From: an uncultured Clostridia bacterium
GTDB taxonomy: Bacteria > Bacillota > Clostridia > Oscillospirales > Acutalibacteraceae
DNA: 64,000 nt
Assembly: GCA_947572385.1 (NCBI GenBank)
Contig: CANPBX010000006.1
Span: 1 to 64,000 of the forward strand
Reading direction: 5' to 3'
The position numbers and the translations under genes were made by a program. The notes beneath the pieces are model-generated. The model was not told where the DNA came from and made no database searches. It was given only the letters and a program-made list of their open reading frames with translations. Below are positions 61,230 through 64,000 of the stretch, one piece after another. Each line of letters begins with the position of its first letter. Position 1 is the stretch's first letter.

Positions 61230-61484
61230 ATGAGACTGCGAGGGCAACCATTGGGTACAAAAAATTTGATTGGCGCGCGGGTGGAGGCTGCTCGCAGGAG
61301 CCAGGGTATGAAGCAAAAGGAACTGCTGGCTCAACTTCAGGTGAGGGGTGTGGATTTAAATGCCTCAGGCCTCTCGAAGCTGGAGGGGCAGATCCGGTAC
61401 GTTACAGACACAGAGCTTCTGGCTCTGTCCAGAATACTAAATGTCTCCGTCATGTGGCTGCTCACTGGCGAGGAAAGGCTGTAA
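61230..61484 (+). CDS. XRE-family transcriptional regulator
   Basis: 84-residue helix-turn-helix protein, essentially a single HTH_3 domain: NLIGARVEAARRSQGMKQKE, LLAQLQVRGVDLNASGLSKLE, and the C-terminal ILNVSVMWLLTGEERL (quoted in pieces). Ribosome-binding site AGGGGAG 9 nt before the ATG. It has its own promoter and terminator, so it is a single-gene unit. Target unknown; no adjacent toxin, phage or plasmid gene. Confidence 0.88.
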   Translation: MRLRGQPLGTKNLIGARVEAARRSQGMKQKELLAQLQVRGVDLNASGLSKLEGQIRYVTDTELLALSRILNVSVMWLLTGEERL

Positions 61485-61511
61485 CAATTTTATCTATAGC
61501 ATAATTGCATT

Positions 61512-61552
61512 GAAGTCCAGCCCATGCCCTATCTGGCTGGACTTCTTTTTTT
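61512..61552 (+). terminator. Intrinsic terminator after the XRE gene
   Basis: GAAGTCCAGCC, 12-nt loop, GGCTGGACTTC, then eight T: an 11-bp perfect stem. Confidence 0.9.
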
Positions 61553-61573
61553 ATGTCTGTATTTCCACCGCAT

Positions 61574-61606
61574 ATTTTGCTCAAATACCTCCATATTACC
61601 AATGAG
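61574..61606 (+). promoter_or_regulatory. Possible sporulation-type promoter of the AI-2E/YtvI-like gene
   Basis: Between the XRE terminator and the permease gene: CGCATA, 17 bp, CATATTA, close to the sigma-G consensus (tgAATA, 17-18 bp, CATACTA). Read as sigma-E (kmATATT/CATACAnT) the spacing would be 15 bp, outside the usual range. No good sigma-A promoter seen. Weak evidence. Confidence 0.3.
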
Positions 61607-61625
61607 AACGGTTTTGGAGGCGCAA

Positions 61626-62705
61626 ATGTTTCAAGTCAAGGAACTAAAACGGCTTACCCCGCTAGTGGTGTTTTTTGCGGCATACAGTCTTATTTTTCTG
61701 CTATGGAAGGCCACATTCCTCTACTCCCTCCCCTTCCTGCTGGGCCTGCTGATAGCTGCGGTGCTTCAGCCGGTAATAGAATGGGCAGAGAAAAAACTGC
61801 ATCTCAGCCGCGCTGCCGCCTCGGGCATCATCACTGTGGCAGCGCTGATACTGCTGCTTGCCGGGCTTATATTTGTGACTGTGCTTGGTGTGCGAGAGCT
61901 TGCAGGATTTCTTATTAAGGCCACAAATAATGGGTTCCCAGAGCTTTCCCCGCCTGTTAGAAGTTTTTTTAGCTGGCTCGGGGACACCTTTCGGCAGATA
62001 GACGAAGGCTTTCTGGAGCGCAACAGGGATCAGATAATGGAATTTTTAAAAAATAGCGCCGGTCTTGCTATGGCAGCTATAAACGGAGTTTTGGCGGTAC
62101 TTGCGTCACTGCCGCTGCTTTTAACAATGGCACTGGTCACAGGCTTTTCAGCATTCTTCATCGCCAGGGATCTTGATGTCCTGCGGAGCTGGGCCAGAGG
62201 TCATATAAATGACAAAGCCGCTGATAAGCTCCGGCTTGCTGCTGCACACTCCAACGGCACAGGGAAAAAGTACCTGCTCTCCTACGTATTCATATATTTC
62301 CTCGGCTTCTGCGAAGCTTTTATAATTCTTTCAATTTTGAACGTACCATACCCTCTGATAACAGCGGTAATCACCTGTTTTGCAGATATACTGCCGGTGC
62401 TGGGGCCCGGGATAGTCCTCGGTCCTGTGGCAGTATGGCAGGCGCTGACCGGCTCCTATGGCAGAGCGCTGGGGGTGCTGGTGGGCTGGGTGTTAATGGG
62501 CAGCGTACGCCAGGTTGTGGAGCCAAAATTGATGGCCTCAACTGCAAAGCTGCACCCACTGACTATGCTGGCAGCGGTGTATTTCTCGCTGACAGCGGGA
62601 AGCCTGTGGGTGCTGATATATACTGCCGGATTATTTATGCTGTACTCACTCTTGCGTAATGCCGGAATCCTGCCAGGGCTTATTTCGCCATCGTCTTCAC
62701 CATGA
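61626..62705 (+). CDS. AI-2E family permease (YtvI-like)
   Basis: About 359 residues from the ATG at 61626 (GGAGG 6 nt upstream); a longer frame to 61524 runs through the terminator and is not used. Seen: about eight transmembrane helices in the AI-2E pattern (first pair TPLVVFFAAYSLIFLLW and SLPFLLGLLIAAVLQP, then a soluble loop, later ADILPVLGPGIVLGPVAVW). The family includes putative quorum-signal exporters and the sporulation protein YtvI. The 3' end runs 26 bp into the convergent argF gene. Function not decided. Confidence 0.82.
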   Translation: MFQVKELKRLTPLVVFFAAYSLIFLLWKATFLYSLPFLLGLLIAAVLQPVIEWAEKKLHLSRAAASGIITVAALILLLAGLIFVTVLGVRELAGFLIKATNNGFPELSPPVRSFFSWLGDTFRQIDEGFLERNRDQIMEFLKNSAGLAMAAINGVLAVLASLPLLLTMALVTGFSAFFIARDLDVLRSWARGHINDKAADKLRLAAAHSNGTGKKYLLSYVFIYFLGFCEAFIILSILNVPYPLITAVITCFADILPVLGPGIVLGPVAVWQALTGSYGRALGVLVGWVLMGSVRQVVEPKLMASTAKLHPLTMLAAVYFSLTAGSLWVLIYTAGLFMLYSLLRNAGILPGLISPSSSP

Positions 62706-63585
62706 CCGCCTTCTGCGCATGCAGGCGATTTTCGGCCTCCTCAAAGATATACGGGGCATTCGCTTCAAATACCTCCTCGGTAATTTCCTCGCCTCTGTGG
62801 GCAGGCAGGCAGTGCTGGACCATAGCGTCGGACTTGGCCTGGGCCATAAGATTTTTGTCAATGCAGTAGCCCTCAAAGACAGCCTCCCGTTTCTGGCGCT
62901 CGTCCTCCTGGCCCATAGAAGTCCACACGTCGGTAATGACAACATCCGCGTTTTTTGCCGCCTGCATGGGGTCATCGGTCAGTTCAAAGCAGTCGTAGCC
63001 ATTTGCAAAATCCAATATCTCCTGAGGCGGGCGGTAGCCTTCAGGACAAGCCACAGAAACACTCATGCCGACCTTCAGCCCACCTACAATAAGAGAGTTC
63101 ATCATATTGTTGCCGTCTCCGATAAAGCACATTTTCAGGCCATCAAAAGAGCCCTTGAACTCCCTTATAGTCATAAGGTCTGCCAGCACCTGGCAGGGAT
63201 GGCAGAAGTCAGTAAGGCCATTTATTACCGGCACGCTGCCGTACTTCGCCAGGTCCTCCACCTCCTGCTGCTCAAAGGTACGTATCATAATGCCGTCAAC
63301 ATATCTGGACAGCACTCGGGCGGTGTCCTGCACCGGCTCGCCACGGCCTATCTGTGAGCCCTCCGACGCCAGCACCACCGCATAGCCGCCAAGTTGGTTT
63401 ATGCCGACTTCAAAGGACACCCTTGTGCGGGTCGAGGATTTTTCAAATATCATGCCTAAGCACCTGCCTTTAAGGTGATGGTGCTCAATGCCGTGCTTTG
63501 TCTCATATTTCAACTGGTCGGCAAGGTTTAGTACCTCGATTATCTCCTCACCGCTCATATCCAAAAGTTTCAGTAAATGCTTCAT
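62680..63585 (-). CDS. argF: Ornithine carbamoyltransferase
   Basis: Makes citrulline from ornithine and carbamoyl phosphate; 301 residues, normal. Seen: carbamoyl-phosphate loop EKSSTRTRVSFEVG, the ornithine site region HPCQVLADL and the catalytic HCLPAHRGEE. Follows argD by 28 bp, the common arg cluster order. Its 3' end overlaps the convergent permease gene. Confidence 0.97.
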   Translation of the reverse strand: MKHLLKLLDMSGEEIIEVLNLADQLKYETKHGIEHHHLKGRCLGMIFEKSSTRTRVSFEVGINQLGGYAVVLASEGSQIGRGEPVQDTARVLSRYVDGIMIRTFEQQEVEDLAKYGSVPVINGLTDFCHPCQVLADLMTIREFKGSFDGLKMCFIGDGNNMMNSLIVGGLKVGMSVSVACPEGYRPPQEILDFANGYDCFELTDDPMQAAKNADVVITDVWTSMGQEDERQKREAVFEGYCIDKNLMAQAKSDAMVQHCLPAHRGEEITEEVFEANAPYIFEEAENRLHAQKAVMVKTMAK

Positions 63586-63613
63586 TTCAGATTATCCTTT
63601 CCGGTTTCAGTTG

Positions 63614-64000
63614 TTATATAGATTCAAGAACCTTTGCGAATATCTCCAGGCCACGGTTTATCTCATCCTCGCTTATAGTCAGCGGAGGCAGGAACCGAAC
63701 CAGCTCCTTTGCTGTGAGCACCAAAAGTCCACGCTGGGCGCATCTTATCAACACATCATGTGCATCGCCGGATTTGAGCTTTATGCCCAGCATAAGCCCC
63801 ATACCACGCACAAATTCTACCTGAGGCAGAACTTCCAGTCTCTCAGTCAAAATGCGCCCCTTTTCCTGCACACTCTGCAAAAACTCCGGGCAACGCACCC
63901 GTCTGACAACCTCTCTTGCTCCTGCACAGGCCACCGGGTTGCCGCCAAAGGTAGAGCCCTGCTGTCCAGGCTTTAGTATGTTTCTGAGTTTTTCCGTCAC
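63614..64000 (-). CDS. argD: Acetylornithine aminotransferase, N-terminal part cut by the window edge
   Basis: PLP transaminase of arginine synthesis. Only the last 128 residues are present; the first visible codon at 64000 is internal, and the PLP lysine lies beyond the window. Seen: the small-domain segment GQQGSTFGGNPVACAGA, GMGLMLGIKL and the C-terminal LRFLPPLTISEDEI-like ending (RFLPPLTISEDEI). argD followed by argF is a usual pair. Confidence 0.92.
   Translation of the reverse strand: MTEKLRNILKPGQQGSTFGGNPVACAGAREVVRRVRCPEFLQSVQEKGRILTERLEVLPQVEFVRGMGLMLGIKLKSGDAHDVLIRCAQRGLLVLTAKELVRFLPPLTISEDEINRGLEIFAKVLESI

Noticed and set aside
61220..61504. 94-residue frame overlapping the XRE gene
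   Set aside because: Different frame from the recognisable helix-turn-helix protein, low-complexity Gly-rich product.

Overview
The window is a compact stretch of chromosome from a spore-forming Gram-positive anaerobe, most likely a member of the class Clostridia and probably Oscillospiraceae-like. Pointers are spoIVA, a SipL-type DUF3794/LysM protein, spoVM, an S2P protease like SpoIVFB, the PrkC/PrpC pair, DivIVA/SepF, RemA, YlbF and the maturation genes for [FeFe]-hydrogenase. G+C is roughly 45-60% by eye and visibly uneven. I saw no phage, transposon, plasmid, CRISPR or tRNA signature.

Layout. 1-9.7 kb (minus): tig-clpP-clpX-lon-engB, with lysA (cut by the left edge) directly downstream; before tig lie thrC and a metallophosphoesterase. 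9.8-13.6 kb (minus): M19 dipeptidase, yraN, rnhB, rbgA and lepB, preceded by rplS with its own promoter, structured leader and terminator. 13.8-16.3 kb (minus): the paired radical-SAM protein TIGR03960 and DUF2344 protein. 16.3-20.3 kb (minus): a sporulation operon sipL-spoIVA-(SpoIVFA-like)-(SpoIVFB-like) behind a sequence resembling a sigma-E promoter. 20.4-33.7 kb (minus): a long housekeeping run yicC-remA-gmk-rpoZ-priA-def-fmt-rsmB-rlmN-prpC-prkC-rsgA-thiN that ends in two small genes, a 57-residue Cys-rich membrane protein and a 29-residue SpoVM. Their order matches the Bacillus prkC-rsgA-rpe-thiN-spoVM locus apart from the missing rpe. 33.7-38.8 kb (minus): cell-division and envelope genes (yggS, sepF, ylmH, divIVA, lspA, rluD). 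38.8-49.8 kb (minus): miaB-(small membrane protein)-ylbF-mutS-[methyltransferase, ParB-like, GNAT]-mutL-miaA-HlyD-like, where the mutS-mutL pair is split by three accessory genes.

49.8-56.1 kb (plus): an [FeFe]-hydrogenase maturation operon, TM1266-type regulator-hydE-GNAT-methyltransferase-hydG-Nudix-zinc ribbon-hydF. It starts from a strong sigma-A-type promoter whose spacer holds an inverted repeat, followed by a leader with an apparent intrinsic terminator before the first gene. No hydrogenase structural gene is in the window. 56.2-59.1 kb (plus): proB-proA-proC. 59.1-61.0 kb (minus): RNase P RNA, sharing a two-way terminator with proC, then pncB. 61.2-62.7 kb (plus): a small XRE regulator and an AI-2E/YtvI-like permease. 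62.7-64 kb (minus): argF and argD (cut by the right edge).

The two least ordinary places are the hyd leader (49.9-50.08 kb), which looks like an uncharacterised attenuator or riboswitch, and the sporulation locus with two small genes that ordinary ORF calling would miss. All assignments come from reading the sequence; no database search was run.
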